Shown here: positions 25,989 through 34,012 of the stretch, piece after piece | How the letters are laid out: each line of letters opens with the position of its first letter | Position numbering within the stretch: the stretch's first letter is position 1 | Source: Proteobacteria bacterium UBA1148 | GTDB lineage: Bacteria > Pseudomonadota > Gammaproteobacteria > Steroidobacterales > Rariloculaceae | Assembly (NCBI GenBank): GCA_002311835.1 | Contig: DBZY01000046.1 | Span: forward strand, 57,518-94,200 | DNA: 36,683 nt | Reading direction: 5' to 3' | The notes under the pieces: model-generated | The model's database searches: none | The model's input: only the letters and a program-made list of their open reading frames with translations | What the model was told of the DNA's origin: nothing | Program-made: the position numbers and the translations under genes

Positions 25989-27575
25989 TTATGTCGTTGA
26001 ATGAGCGGCGTGCTCTCTCGTCGAACTAAATTTCACTTCAGGCCAGCGCTCCCGTGTAAGATTCAAGCTAACGGAACTCCGCGCAAGAAACACTAGTTGC
26101 CCTGCGTGGTCACATGCCAAGTCACCAGTAAGCTTACGTTTAAAATCCTCTAGAACCCCAAGTTCATCGCAGCGGATCCAGCGTGCTGCAACTACATTGA
26201 CTGCTTCAAAACTGCAGTCAACACCATATTCATTTCTCAACCTAAACGATGCAACTTCAAACTGAAGCGGACCTACGGCACCAAGTATGAGGTTGTTGTT
26301 TGTTAGCGGGCGAAATACTTGTGTAGCCCCCTCCTCACAGAGTTGATCCAACCCTTTATTGAGCGCTTTGAGCTTTAATGGATCCTTCAGAACAGCGCGA
26401 CGAAACAGTTCGGGAGCGAAATCCGGTATACCGGTAAACAGCAGTTTCTCTCCCTCGGAAAAACTATCGCCGATATTGATAGTGCCGTGGTTGTGCAGCC
26501 CAATGATATCCCCTGCAACAGCTTCTTCTACGTGCTGACGATCCGCAGCAAGAAATGTAATTGCCTCCCCTAACTTCACCGAACGCCCAAGTCGAGTGTG
26601 ATAGAGCTGCATTCCTGGCTTATACACCCCTGAGCAAATCCTGAGGAATGCGATGCGGTCTCGATGAGACGGATCCATATTCGCTTGAATTTTGAATATA
26701 AACCCACTGAGGGCGTCCTCAGACGGTTCTACCGTGCGGTCAACGCTATCTCGCGCCTGTGGTGGCGGTGCGTTTTCTACAAAAAACTCCAGCAACTCAT
26801 TAACACCAAAGTTGTGAATGGCCGCTCCAAAAAAAACCGGTGTCTGTTTTCCGACTAGGTACTTCCCCAAGTCGAATCTCGGGCTCGCGCCCTGGACAAG
26901 TTCTATTTCTTCTCGTAACAAAATAGCGATATCACCCAGAGCTTCCTCTACTTCCTTAGAATCGAGCCCAACTAAACCATGAACCTTTGCCACACGACTA
27001 GAGTCGCCGCGCTCGTATAGATACACACAATCTTGAATCAAATGATAAATGCCACGAAATTCTCGCCCCATCCCAATCGGCCAAGTAACCGGAGCGGATT
27101 CGATTTTCAGCACTGCCTCAATTTCGTCTATCAGCTCAATTGGCTCACGGGCATCACGGTCTAACTTATTGACAAAGCTTATAATCGGTGTAGCACGAAG
27201 CCGGCAAACATCCATTAACTTAACGGTCCGTTCTTCGACGCCTTTAGCAGCATCAATCACCATAAGCGCACTGTCCACGGCCGTTAACGTGCGGTATGTA
27301 TCTTCTGAAAAATCCTCATGTCCAGGGGTATCTAGAAGATTTACGATTCGACCCTGATAAGGAAACTGCATCACTGACGACGTGACTGAGATACCACGCT
27401 CCTGTTCCAACTTCATCCAATCTGACCTTGCATGGCGGCTCGCTTTGCGGCCTTTGACAGCTCCAGCCATCTGAATAGCGCCCCCATACAGTAAGAGCTT
27501 CTCCGTCAGAGTTGTCTTACCCGCATCGGGATGGGAAATTATCGCAAACGTACGTCGTTCCGGGTGAGCCGGCAT
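25989..27575 (-). CDS. prfC: Peptide chain release factor 3
   Basis: RF3 is a GTPase that recycles RF1 and RF2 from the ribosome after termination. The 528-aa protein has G1 SHPDAGKTT (14-22), the RF3-type ARSDWMKLEQERGISVTSSV switch region, DTPGHEDFSEDTYRTL, and SFVNKLDRDAREP (G4), followed by domains II and III. The frame is open 17 codons further upstream with a hydrophobic, implausible extension; ATG at 27575 (MPAHPERRTFAI) matches the family start and has GGA about 8 nt before it. It is last of the pssA-udg-rimI-prfC run, 22 nt after rimI. Confidence 0.97.
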   Translation of the reverse strand: MPAHPERRTFAIISHPDAGKTTLTEKLLLYGGAIQMAGAVKGRKASRHARSDWMKLEQERGISVTSSVMQFPYQGRIVNLLDTPGHEDFSEDTYRTLTAVDSALMVIDAAKGVEERTVKLMDVCRLRATPIISFVNKLDRDAREPIELIDEIEAVLKIESAPVTWPIGMGREFRGIYHLIQDCVYLYERGDSSRVAKVHGLVGLDSKEVEEALGDIAILLREEIELVQGASPRFDLGKYLVGKQTPVFFGAAIHNFGVNELLEFFVENAPPPQARDSVDRTVEPSEDALSGFIFKIQANMDPSHRDRIAFLRICSGVYKPGMQLYHTRLGRSVKLGEAITFLAADRQHVEEAVAGDIIGLHNHGTINIGDSFSEGEKLLFTGIPDFAPELFRRAVLKDPLKLKALNKGLDQLCEEGATQVFRPLTNNNLILGAVGPLQFEVASFRLRNEYGVDCSFEAVNVVAARWIRCDELGVLEDFKRKLTGDLACDHAGQLVFLARSSVSLNLTRERWPEVKFSSTREHAAHSTT

Positions 27576-27597
27576 AACTATAATCCGAAAGAAAAGG

Positions 27598-28071
27598 CTA
27601 CTGAGTATCGCGAAAAGTCGCAGCAAAAATTACTGCATCTTCACGACTACCGTTTGCCTGGTAATAGGAAGGACGGACACCGATCTGCTCAAAACCCACC
27701 GAGCGGTACAGCTTTATGGCGACTTCGTTTGAGGGCCGGACCTCGAGAAACACTCGTTCCACCCCTACCTTTTCTGCCTCAACTAAAAGATTGTCCAACA
27801 AGCGTCCACCATAACCCATCTGCTGATATTCCGGGTGAACGCAAAGATTTAGAATGTGGGCTTCGCCAGCTGCGATTGACATAATAGCGTAACCGCCAAT
27901 AACCCCACCAATATCCAACACCAACCCTTGGTAGCCCGCGAGCATGCAATCTCGAAAAATACCTACACTCCACGGAAATTTATAGCTAGCCCGCTCAACG
28001 GCAGCAATAGCCTTCAGGTCGGCTGGCAACACCGAGCGAATTCGCGTTAGAGGTTGGACCACAGCGCTCAT
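27598..28071 (-). CDS. rimI: GNAT N-acetyltransferase, RimI type
   Basis: RimI acetylates the N-terminal alanine of ribosomal protein S18 in E. coli. The 157-aa protein shows the GNAT fold: ILNLCVHPEYQQMGYGGRLLDNLL with the acetyl-CoA motif Q-x2-G-x-G (84-89 region), VFLEVRPSNEVAIKLYRSVGFEQIGVRPSYY and the expected NxxAxxLYxxxGF. ATG at 28071 overlaps the udg stop by 4 nt (ATGA) and CAGGT lies 6-7 nt upstream, so it is translationally coupled. Specificity for S18 is inferred from similarity alone; other protein acetyltransferases look alike. Confidence 0.88.
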   Translation of the reverse strand: MSAVVQPLTRIRSVLPADLKAIAAVERASYKFPWSVGIFRDCMLAGYQGLVLDIGGVIGGYAIMSIAAGEAHILNLCVHPEYQQMGYGGRLLDNLLVEAEKVGVERVFLEVRPSNEVAIKLYRSVGFEQIGVRPSYYQANGSREDAVIFAATFRDTQ

Positions 28072-28727
28072 TTATGTACCTGAAGTATCCGTCTGACCAG
28101 CACAAGGTCTTCCCATGCTTTGGCTTTAGCAAGCGGACTGCGAAGTAGATATGCCGGGTGGTAACTAACTATCAACGGCGTCGCTTGTTCACCAAAAGCA
28201 AATTCCCTACCTCGAAGGCTCCCGATAGTCGAATTAGACTGTAATAACCACTGTGCTGCGATGCGCCCTAGTGCAAGCATTATCTTGGGCTGCAGCAACT
28301 CAATCTGGCGCTCTAAGTAAGGCGTGCAAGTTGCGGCTTCTTCGGGTTTCGGGTCACGATTATTCGGCGGTCGGCATTTTAGGATGTTAGCTATATAAAC
28401 ATCCTCGCGAGTTAATTGGATCGCCCCGAGCATCGCATTCAATAACTGTCCAGCCCGCCCAACAAATGGCTCACCACACCGATCCTCTTCAGCGCCAGGA
28501 GCTTCGCCGACTATCAATAGATCGGCATCATTTCGCCCCACACCAAATACGGTCTGCGTGCGACCTTGATGCAACTGACACTTGGTACAAACCCGCACAA
28601 CATCTTGGAGGTCTTCCCAGCTTCCGTTAATCTCATCCGAATCGGATGTACGCATTGGCTTCGCACCGCGTGGGACCCATACAGGAATCCCCATCGCCTC
28701 AAGGTACTGTTCCCGAGTCCCGACCAT
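28068..28727 (-). CDS. Uracil-DNA glycosylase, family 4 (iron-sulfur type)
   Basis: This enzyme removes uracil, formed by cytosine deamination or misincorporation, from DNA. The 219-aa protein has the four Fe-S cysteines of family 4 (C47, C50, C118, C134), motif A GEAPG (74-78) with EEDRCGEPFVGRAGQLL, ILKCRPPNNRDP and motif B SYHPAYLLRSP (about 189-199). ATG at 28727 lies 2 nt after the pssA stop (TGATA-ATG); a TTG two codons earlier is possible. It overlaps rimI by 4 nt. Family 4 enzymes occur in many Gammaproteobacteria in addition to or instead of Ung; ung is not in the window. Confidence 0.92.
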   Translation of the reverse strand: MVGTREQYLEAMGIPVWVPRGAKPMRTSDSDEINGSWEDLQDVVRVCTKCQLHQGRTQTVFGVGRNDADLLIVGEAPGAEEDRCGEPFVGRAGQLLNAMLGAIQLTREDVYIANILKCRPPNNRDPKPEEAATCTPYLERQIELLQPKIMLALGRIAAQWLLQSNSTIGSLRGREFAFGEQATPLIVSYHPAYLLRSPLAKAKAWEDLVLVRRILQVHK

Positions 28728-28729
28728 TA

Positions 28730-29500
28730 TCAATTTGGCTCTTTAGCGAGGATTTTTCGGCGTTTAAGCTGTCTCCAACCCCAGATCATTGGCGCAGAAA
28801 CGGCATACACAAAGAACATGCTGAATATAACCACCGGTGGATTCAATGCAACAATAATGAGCACAGCCAATACGAATATCAGATTTCCGAATGGGATGCG
28901 GGAACTCAAGTTGAAGTCTTTAAAACTCAGGTAACGAAAATTAGACATCATCGCAAGCCCCGTGAATGCCGTTATAGTGACGCCAGCCACTAGCGCAAAT
29001 AACCCACCGATCTCGTATTGGACACTTCCCCATACCATAGCTGCGATACCTGCGGCGGCAGGTGGACTGGGCAACCCATGGAAAAAACGCTTATCGCTTG
29101 AGTCGCTGGTATTAAATCTTGCCAGTCTTAAAGCCGCGGCAACTGTATAAAGGAAGGCGGCTAACCAGCCCAATCTACCCCATAGAGGTCCGTACTCGGA
29201 TAATCTTTCGATCCCCCACTGATAGGTCACAATCGCTGGCGCGAGCCCGAAAGACACCATATCCGCAAGACTGTCAAATTCTTTCCCAAAATCACTTTCC
29301 GTACTGGTCATCCGGGCCACACGGCCATCAAGGCCGTCCAGAAACATCGCTATGTAGATAGCCCAAGCCGCGCCCAAGAAATTCCCGTCGATAGCCGCAA
29401 CGATAGAGTAGAAACCGGCAAAAAGTGAGCCAGTAGTAAGCAGGTTTGGGAGAAGATAAATGCCCCGCCTGGGAAACTTTGTGTTTTCGTTATTCGCCAT
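28730..29500 (-). CDS. pssA: CDP-diacylglycerol-serine O-phosphatidyltransferase
   Basis: PssA makes phosphatidylserine, the precursor of phosphatidylethanolamine. The 256-aa membrane protein has the CDP-alcohol phosphotransferase motif DGRVAR-x8-G-x3-D-x3-D at about residues 58-80, and several hydrophobic segments after it; the lead-in RRGIYLLPNLLTTGSLFAGF is typical of the PssA subclass rather than of PgsA. The frame is open 42 codons further upstream with no family resemblance; ATG at 29500 (MANNENTKFPRRG) is chosen. Its ribosome-binding site is weak (GTGGT). First gene of the pssA-udg-rimI-prfC run, divergent from proS across 348 nt. Confidence 0.94.
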   Translation of the reverse strand: MANNENTKFPRRGIYLLPNLLTTGSLFAGFYSIVAAIDGNFLGAAWAIYIAMFLDGLDGRVARMTSTESDFGKEFDSLADMVSFGLAPAIVTYQWGIERLSEYGPLWGRLGWLAAFLYTVAAALRLARFNTSDSSDKRFFHGLPSPPAAAGIAAMVWGSVQYEIGGLFALVAGVTITAFTGLAMMSNFRYLSFKDFNLSSRIPFGNLIFVLAVLIIVALNPPVVIFSMFFVYAVSAPMIWGWRQLKRRKILAKEPN

Positions 29501-29848
29501 GACTACCACAAGCTCAACACACCCGCACATCATGCTGCTGGAATTGGCGGGCTGACGCAATGCTTGCGGAATCCAATGCAGTAGCTTGAACCAAGGGTAG
29601 GGACGCCCACAAGCACTTTTCTGCACCCAATTTCGTCTGGTTCCCCTGATATGCTCAAATCACCAATTATTCTAGGCTACCCCTCCGTAGGACGGTCTAT
29701 TTAATTGGAAATACAAACCGTCGCATTTTTACTCTATGGCTCCCCTTTCTCAATAAGTACCCCCCCCTCGCAGCCTAATTCCCATGAGGCGGGTGGTGCC
29801 CTACAATTCCCCAATTAGCACATCTCGTAACTAAGACTAAGGACAGGG
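29501..29848. other. Intergenic region between pssA and proS (348 nt)
   Basis: No coding sequence is supported here; the frame extending pssA upstream is not family-like. The stretch holds a hairpin with T-run on the plus strand (29691-29730, listed separately), a run of eight C (29760-29767), a small inverted repeat CGCAA-TGC-TTGCG (29556-29568), and a candidate minus-strand -10 TAGAAT (29669-29674) that would give pssA a leader of about 160 nt. On plus, TTGGAA (29705-29710) and TTTACT (29728-29733) are 17 nt apart and could drive proS, but each matches consensus at only 4 of 6 positions. By far the longest gene-free stretch in the window. Confidence 0.5.
29691..29730 (+). terminator. Hairpin followed by a T-run upstream of proS, terminator or attenuator-like
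   Basis: Outer arms GACGGT (29691-29696) and ACCGTC (29717-29722) pair fully, and inside them TATTT (29698-29702) pairs with AAATA (29709-29713), leaving a 6-nt loop and a small internal bulge. Five T follow at 29726-29730 after GCA. On plus this has the form of an intrinsic terminator, about 120 nt before the proS start, but no gene lies upstream on this strand, so it would act on a proS leader transcript or a short RNA. The stem is A/T-rich inside and only moderately stable. Confidence 0.35.
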
Positions 29849-31555
29849 ATGCGACTCACCAAACTACCCCTGAATACCTTCAAAGAGGCCCCAGCAGAAG
29901 CCAAAGTCATCAGTCACCAGCTCATGCTACGCGCCGGCCTGATTCGCCGCCTTGCTTCTGGACTCTACAGCTGGCTTCCACTTGGAATGCGTGTACTACA
30001 CAAAGTCCAGCAAATCATTCGCGAGGAGATGGATAGCTCTGGAGCGTTGGAGCTATTCATGCCAATAGTCCAATCCGCCGAACTCTGGAAGGAATCTGGT
30101 CGCTGGGAGGAATACGGGCCTGAACTCCTAAGGATAGAGGATCGGCACAATCGGCAGTTCTGCCTGGGACCGACACACGAAGAAGTTATCACTGACATCG
30201 CTCGAAACGAACTTAAAAGCTACCGACAGCTGCCAGTCAACTATTATCAAATTCAAACCAAATTTCGTGATGAGATTAGACCGCGATTCGGAGTGATGCG
30301 AGCCCGAGAGTTTGTCATGAAGGATGCTTACTCGTTTCATCTAGACGAAGAGTCTTTGGTGGAAGGCTACCAGACGATGCGTGAAACGTACGATCGGATC
30401 TTTACTCGACTACAACTCAGATTTCAAATCGTTCAGGCAGATACCGGAACCATTGGTGGCAACAAATCGGAAGAATTTCATGTACTGGCTGACTCTGGTG
30501 AAGACACGATTGCGTATTCAGAATCTGATGGCTTTGCTGCAAATATCGAGACAGTTCCATTACCACCAACGGATAAACCCAATTCAACCTCAAAAAAAGA
30601 CCTTCAACGAATCGAAACACCGAATGTACGTACTATTGAGGAGCTTTGTAAGTTTCTAAAGGTAGCTCCGGAACAGTGCCTAAAAACTCTACTTGTTCAG
30701 GGGACCGACACACCAGCCGTCGCTCTTTTTCTACGAGGTGATCATGAACTCAACAGCTTGAAAGTACAAAAACTAGATGCGGTAGCTAAACCGATCCAAA
30801 TGCTTCGAAGCGAAGAAGTGCAAACCGTAACAGGAATGGAGCCTGGTTTCCTGGGGCCTGAGGGATTAGACCTACCCATGTACGCAGACCAAGCCGCTGC
30901 TGCTATGAGCGACTTTGTGTGCGGCGCCAACGAAATGAATTACCACTATAAGAACGCTAATTGGCAACGAGACTGGAGGTTGCCAACAATCGTTGATCTT
31001 CGTAATGCCGTCGCGGGAGACCCTACTCCTTCTGGAAACAGCATCCTAAGCATTGCCCAAGGCATTGAAGTAGGTCATATCTTCCAGCTAGGTGAGAAAT
31101 ACAGCGCCGCTATGAATGCCCGTGTGCTTGACTCCACTGGGAAGTCCCGTGTCATGCAAATGGGGTGTTATGGTATCGGGGTAACACGGGTGGTAGCGGC
31201 AGCAATCGAACAAAACAACGATACCCGTGGGATCATCTGGCCGGATGCTATTGCTCCGTTTGATGTAATCCTTATCCCCATCAATATGAATAAATCCTAT
31301 CGGGTGAAGGAAGCTACCGAAGATCTGTACAACAGACTGCAGGAAGCGGGATTCGACACCCTTATGGACGACCGAGACCAGAGGCCAGGTGTCAAATTTG
31401 CGGACGCAGATCTCGTGGGCATCCCCAACCGACTCGTCATCGCAGAGAAAGCTTGGGATCAGGGGCAAATCGAGTACAAATCGCGTCGCTCTGCGGACAC
31501 CGAAATGATTGACATCGATGGGCTCATTAAGTTTCTCAAGACAAAGAGATCGTAG
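29849..31555 (+). CDS. proS: Prolyl-tRNA synthetase
   Basis: ProS charges tRNA-Pro. The 568-aa protein is the bacterial form with the INS editing domain inserted between class II motifs 2 and 3: LASGLYSWLPLGMRVLHKV near the start, LGPTHEEVITDIARNE, the motif 2 FRDEIRPRFGVMRAREFVMKDAYSFH, the editing domain (about residues 235-380, TLLVQG, ALFLRGDHELN), motif 3 CYGIGVTRVVAAAIEQ and a C-terminal anticodon-binding domain (DDRDQRPGVKFADADLVGIP). ATG at 29849 has AAGGA about 6 nt upstream. It stands alone, preceded by a long leader region. Confidence 0.97.
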   Translation: MRLTKLPLNTFKEAPAEAKVISHQLMLRAGLIRRLASGLYSWLPLGMRVLHKVQQIIREEMDSSGALELFMPIVQSAELWKESGRWEEYGPELLRIEDRHNRQFCLGPTHEEVITDIARNELKSYRQLPVNYYQIQTKFRDEIRPRFGVMRAREFVMKDAYSFHLDEESLVEGYQTMRETYDRIFTRLQLRFQIVQADTGTIGGNKSEEFHVLADSGEDTIAYSESDGFAANIETVPLPPTDKPNSTSKKDLQRIETPNVRTIEELCKFLKVAPEQCLKTLLVQGTDTPAVALFLRGDHELNSLKVQKLDAVAKPIQMLRSEEVQTVTGMEPGFLGPEGLDLPMYADQAAAAMSDFVCGANEMNYHYKNANWQRDWRLPTIVDLRNAVAGDPTPSGNSILSIAQGIEVGHIFQLGEKYSAAMNARVLDSTGKSRVMQMGCYGIGVTRVVAAAIEQNNDTRGIIWPDAIAPFDVILIPINMNKSYRVKEATEDLYNRLQEAGFDTLMDDRDQRPGVKFADADLVGIPNRLVIAEKAWDQGQIEYKSRRSADTEMIDIDGLIKFLKTKRS

Positions 31556-31645
31556 TAACCCGGCTGCTTGTACTCTGGCCTAGTGCCCTTAGAAATCACG
31601 CCGCTGCGAAATAGGCGAAATTGTTCTAGCAATACAGTACATCTA

Positions 31646-31942
31646 CTAGAGGGTCTGGAAGCCTGATGATACGGAGTCTCTCCACACTTCCACCGTAATG
31701 CCCGAAACACTTGCACTAGAAGACCCCTCCCACAACCACTCGCAGAGCTTCGCAATGCCGTGAGATTCCCCCACAATGACTACTTCAACTCGACCATCAG
31801 GGAGATTCTTCGCCCAGCCACTCAGTGATAATTGCTCCGCCCGCTGAGCCGTGGCTGCCCGATACCAGACACCCTGAACGTGTCCCGCCACTAGACAACG
31901 TACCGCATGTTTGGGGGTAATCTCAGAAGAACTGCTTGGCAC
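31646..31942 (-). CDS. acyP: Acylphosphatase
   Basis: Acylphosphatase hydrolyses carboxyl-phosphate mixed anhydrides such as acetyl phosphate. The 98-aa protein has AGHVQGVWYRAATAQRA with catalytic Arg28 and GWAKNLPDGRVEVV with catalytic Asn46. The usual Arg before VQGV is His here, a tolerated position. The start is GTG at 31942, sharing one base with the stop (TAG-TG overlap) of the last reading segment of the broken DUF4398 gene upstream, with AGGA a few nt before it. The C-terminus is a little longer than usual and less conserved. Confidence 0.9.
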   Translation of the reverse strand: MPSSSSEITPKHAVRCLVAGHVQGVWYRAATAQRAEQLSLSGWAKNLPDGRVEVVIVGESHGIAKLCEWLWEGSSSASVSGITVEVWRDSVSSGFQTL

Positions 31943-32191
31943 TAATCCTGGGTTGTCTCTTGACTTGTATTCAGCGCATCAGTCGCGCGGTTCTTTGCGC
32001 GCACCGCATTTGCTCGTGCCATGCTAAACGAGCGTCCGTCAAAGGGACGGGGGAAAGTCGAGCTGCATCAGCCTCCTCTGCGGCCGCTATAGCCTGGCGG
32101 GCATCGCTCATCTCTGGACAGGCGGTGACGTGGCGCAACCTGTTACGATCAGCGCCATAAGTACTATTATTCCAAGCCTATTAATACTCAT
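31942..32191 (-). pseudogene. Decayed DUF4398-like lipoprotein gene
   Basis: From ATG at 32191 (GAGG 3 nt upstream) the minus strand encodes a lipoprotein signal with lipobox LIVTGCATSPP, then hits TGA at 32108-32110 after 27 codons. Shifting by one base near 32114, the next frame gives SDARQAIAAAEEADAAR, the Ala-rich opening of DUF4398 domains, then LSPVPLTDARLA; it leaves family resemblance near 32022. A second shift of the same direction gives ARANAVRAKNRATDAL and a TAG (31942-31944) that overlaps the acyP start. Three segments in order thus rebuild a short DUF4398 lipoprotein, but two frame changes and a likely loss of about 20 middle residues break it. DUF4398 proteins are envelope lipoproteins of unknown role. 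Sequencing error cannot be excluded. Confidence 0.6.
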
Positions 32192-32215
32192 TAGCCTCAA
32201 AATCCGTAACTGAGC

Positions 32216-32245
32216 AACCTAACAGGGCCTCGAGACAACCGTCAA
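32216..32245 (-). promoter_or_regulatory. Candidate promoter of the DUF4398-like gene and acyP
   Basis: On the minus strand TTGACG (32240-32245, 5 of 6 to the -35 consensus) is followed after 18 nt by TAGGTT (32216-32221, 3 of 6) with a TG one base before it, as in extended -10 promoters. A start near 32209 would give an 18-nt leader before the ATG at 32191. If real, it would now mainly serve acyP. Confidence 0.25.
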
Positions 32246-32354
32246 GCGAATAGTGGAATACTAGGGCATACACTCTGAAGACTCAAAAGTCGTATACAGG
32301 TTCGCCAATTAGCTAAATTTTAAAATTGATAATACATATAACAAATAATTACAT

Positions 32355-32705
32355 ATGAAAGCTAGAATTTATCACAATCCAAGGTGTTCGAAATCACGCG
32401 CTACAAAGGAGTTGCTCGAATCGGAAAACATTGAGTTTGAGGTGGTTGAATATCTGAAAACCCCACCAGATGCTGAAACTCTGATCCGTCTATCGGCAAA
32501 ACTAGGCTTACCTGCAAAAGATTTTATCCGCGCGAATGAGCCCGAGTTCAAGAAAGACGAGATAGATCCAGCAACCCTCAGCGAATTAGCACTCATTGAT
32601 CTCATGGTCAAAAGCCCTAAACTGATTGAGCGCCCCATTGTTGAAGTTGACGACGCAGCCCGAATCGGGCGCCCACCAGAACGGGTGCTAGAGTTGTTCA
32701 AATGA
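32355..32705 (+). CDS. ArsC family reductase (YfgD-like, glutaredoxin-coupled arsenate reductase fold)
   Basis: The 116-aa protein starts MKARIYHNPRCSKSR with the catalytic Cys11 of the ArsC family; three conserved Arg positions are present (in FIRANE, IERPIV and RIGRPPERV), so it could reduce arsenate with glutathione and glutaredoxin. However there is no arsR or arsB, and the position near hda and wrbA is that of yfgD in E. coli and its Pseudomonas counterpart, whose true role is unclear. No ribosome-binding site is seen before ATG 32355; the leader is very A/T-rich and includes the palindromes TTAGCTAA (32312-32319) and ATTTTAAAAT (about 32320-32329). It overlaps wrbA by 4 nt (ATGA). Confidence 0.88.
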   Translation: MKARIYHNPRCSKSRATKELLESENIEFEVVEYLKTPPDAETLIRLSAKLGLPAKDFIRANEPEFKKDEIDPATLSELALIDLMVKSPKLIERPIVEVDDAARIGRPPERVLELFK

Positions 32706-33298
32706 GCACCCGCATACTCGTTCTCTACTATTCCCGCAAGGGTCGAACTGCCGAATTGGCAAGATATATTGCACGTGGGATCGAATCTGCAGATGGTGAG
32801 GCTATTATTCGCACTGTGCCTCCCGTATCGTCGTCCGTCGAGGCGGTTGATGCCCCCATACCTGACTCAGGTCCACCATTCGCGGCGATTTCAGACCTTG
32901 AGACATGCGACGGTCTGCTACTAGGAAGCCCAACCCGCTTTGGAAACATGGCAGCACCTTTAAAACATTTTCTGGAGCTAACCTCAGAACTCTGGCTTAA
33001 AGGTACTCTCGTCGACAAACCAGCTGGGCTCTTCACATCAACAAGTTCACTACACGGCGGGCAGGAAACCACATTGCTATCTATGGCACTACCTTTAATC
33101 CACCACGGCATGCTCTGGGCAGGTATCCCTTATACTGAACCAGGAGTCAGTGAAACAAAAACCGGCGGAGGACCATACGGAGCCTCGCATCTTGCTGTTG
33201 ATTGGAATCAAACTATCTCAGATGACGAACGTACGTTAGCTATTGCTTTGGGGAAACGGATCGCGCGGCTTGCTATAACCTTATCTGCCCCAGGATAA
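32702..33298 (+). CDS. wrbA: NAD(P)H:quinone oxidoreductase, WrbA family flavodoxin
   Basis: WrbA enzymes are FMN-binding flavodoxin-like proteins that reduce quinones by two electrons and limit oxidative stress. The 198-aa protein has the FMN phosphate loop YYSRKGRTAELA (10-21 region), LLGSPTRFGNMAAPLKHFLE, DKPAGLFTSTSSLHGGQETT and GGPYGASH, the usual WrbA set; the loop has SRKGRT where TxSxxGNT is common. ATG overlaps the arsC stop by 4 nt, so both are translated from one message. Its stop is 7 nt from the convergent hda stop. Confidence 0.92.
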   Translation: MSTRILVLYYSRKGRTAELARYIARGIESADGEAIIRTVPPVSSSVEAVDAPIPDSGPPFAAISDLETCDGLLLGSPTRFGNMAAPLKHFLELTSELWLKGTLVDKPAGLFTSTSSLHGGQETTLLSMALPLIHHGMLWAGIPYTEPGVSETKTGGGPYGASHLAVDWNQTISDDERTLAIALGKRIARLAITLSAPG

Positions 33299-33305
33299 GT
33301 AGGTG

Positions 33306-34004
33306 TCAAGTATCACTCGTCCCAAGTACCTCTCTAATGAATGGAACGGTGAGCTTACGGTGGACTGCAAGCGATGCTTGGTCGAGAGTATCTAGCCACC
33401 GACACAACACACCCATATCACGAGGCAACCGGTGAAGCAGAAAGCGGGCGGACTTGTCTGGTAAATCTATGCCCCTAAAACGTGCGTGCGTTTGGAGCGC
33501 AATTGCTAGGTGGTCATCTATCAGACCTGTCACCTGATAAATGATAGCTCCAGATGCTCGAGAATCCAGATCAGGTAAAAAGAAATTCAAACCGGCCGGC
33601 GCGCATCGAGCCGCGCATACGAGCTTCCCTTCTTCAGCCTGAAGAGCATTGAACAAACTGAAAAGCATTTGCTCCCAAGCCGGATTGCCAACCACCACGT
33701 CTAGGTCATCAAGCACTACCAGGTCTAGAGACTCAAGCCCATGAAGCACATCCGGCACCAATTTTGGCAAATTTTTTAGTGGTAGATAGATAGCACTCGC
33801 CGGAAGCATGGCCGCGCAGGTTGCTTGCAATAAATGACTTTTACCACAACTGGGCTCACCCCAGAGCCAAAGCGGTGGTGAATTTGTATAACCGGCATCT
33901 GATAGAGATCGCAAATGAGCTACTAAAGCTGCGTTCTTACCGACTACAAAAGTTTCGAATCGAGCCGATGGTTCAAGCGGAAACGGCAATAACAGCTGCG
34001 CCAA
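33306..34004 (-). CDS. hda: DnaA regulatory inactivator Hda
   Basis: Hda binds the DNA-loaded beta clamp and stimulates ATP hydrolysis by DnaA, preventing re-initiation of replication. The 232-aa AAA+ protein opens with QLLLPF, a clamp-binding motif of the QLxLPx type, then has Walker A GEPSCGKSH (residues 50-58), Walker B LVVLDDLDVV and an Arg-finger-region VTGLIDDHLAIALQTHA. The start is TTG at 34004 with AAAGG about 8 nt upstream; no ATG or GTG is available near the family start. The ribosome-binding site lies inside a perfect inverted repeat (34013-34042). It follows the CDP-alcohol phosphotransferase gene by 39 nt. E. coli hda also uses a rare start codon (CTG) and is made at low level. 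Confidence 0.94.
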   Translation of the reverse strand: MAQLLLPFPLEPSARFETFVVGKNAALVAHLRSLSDAGYTNSPPLWLWGEPSCGKSHLLQATCAAMLPASAIYLPLKNLPKLVPDVLHGLESLDLVVLDDLDVVVGNPAWEQMLFSLFNALQAEEGKLVCAARCAPAGLNFFLPDLDSRASGAIIYQVTGLIDDHLAIALQTHARFRGIDLPDKSARFLLHRLPRDMGVLCRWLDTLDQASLAVHRKLTVPFIREVLGTSDT

Positions 34005-34012
34005 CTGGTTAA

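Noticed and set aside
29501..29626. N-terminal extension of pssA by 42 codons
   Set aside because: The extension has no resemblance to the family and ends at an ATG that matches the usual start.
29760..29767. Run of eight C as a phase-variation tract
   Set aside because: It lies outside any reading frame and between no identified promoter elements; one tract alone is weak evidence.
31936..32160. Plus-strand open frame of 74 codons (Cys/Ser-rich)
   Set aside because: It is the mirror of the decayed DUF4398 gene; no ribosome-binding site and no family resemblance.
32355..33298. arsC-wrbA as an arsenic-resistance island
   Set aside because: No arsR, arsB or acr3 nearby, and an ArsC-like gene near hda is the ordinary gammaproteobacterial arrangement.
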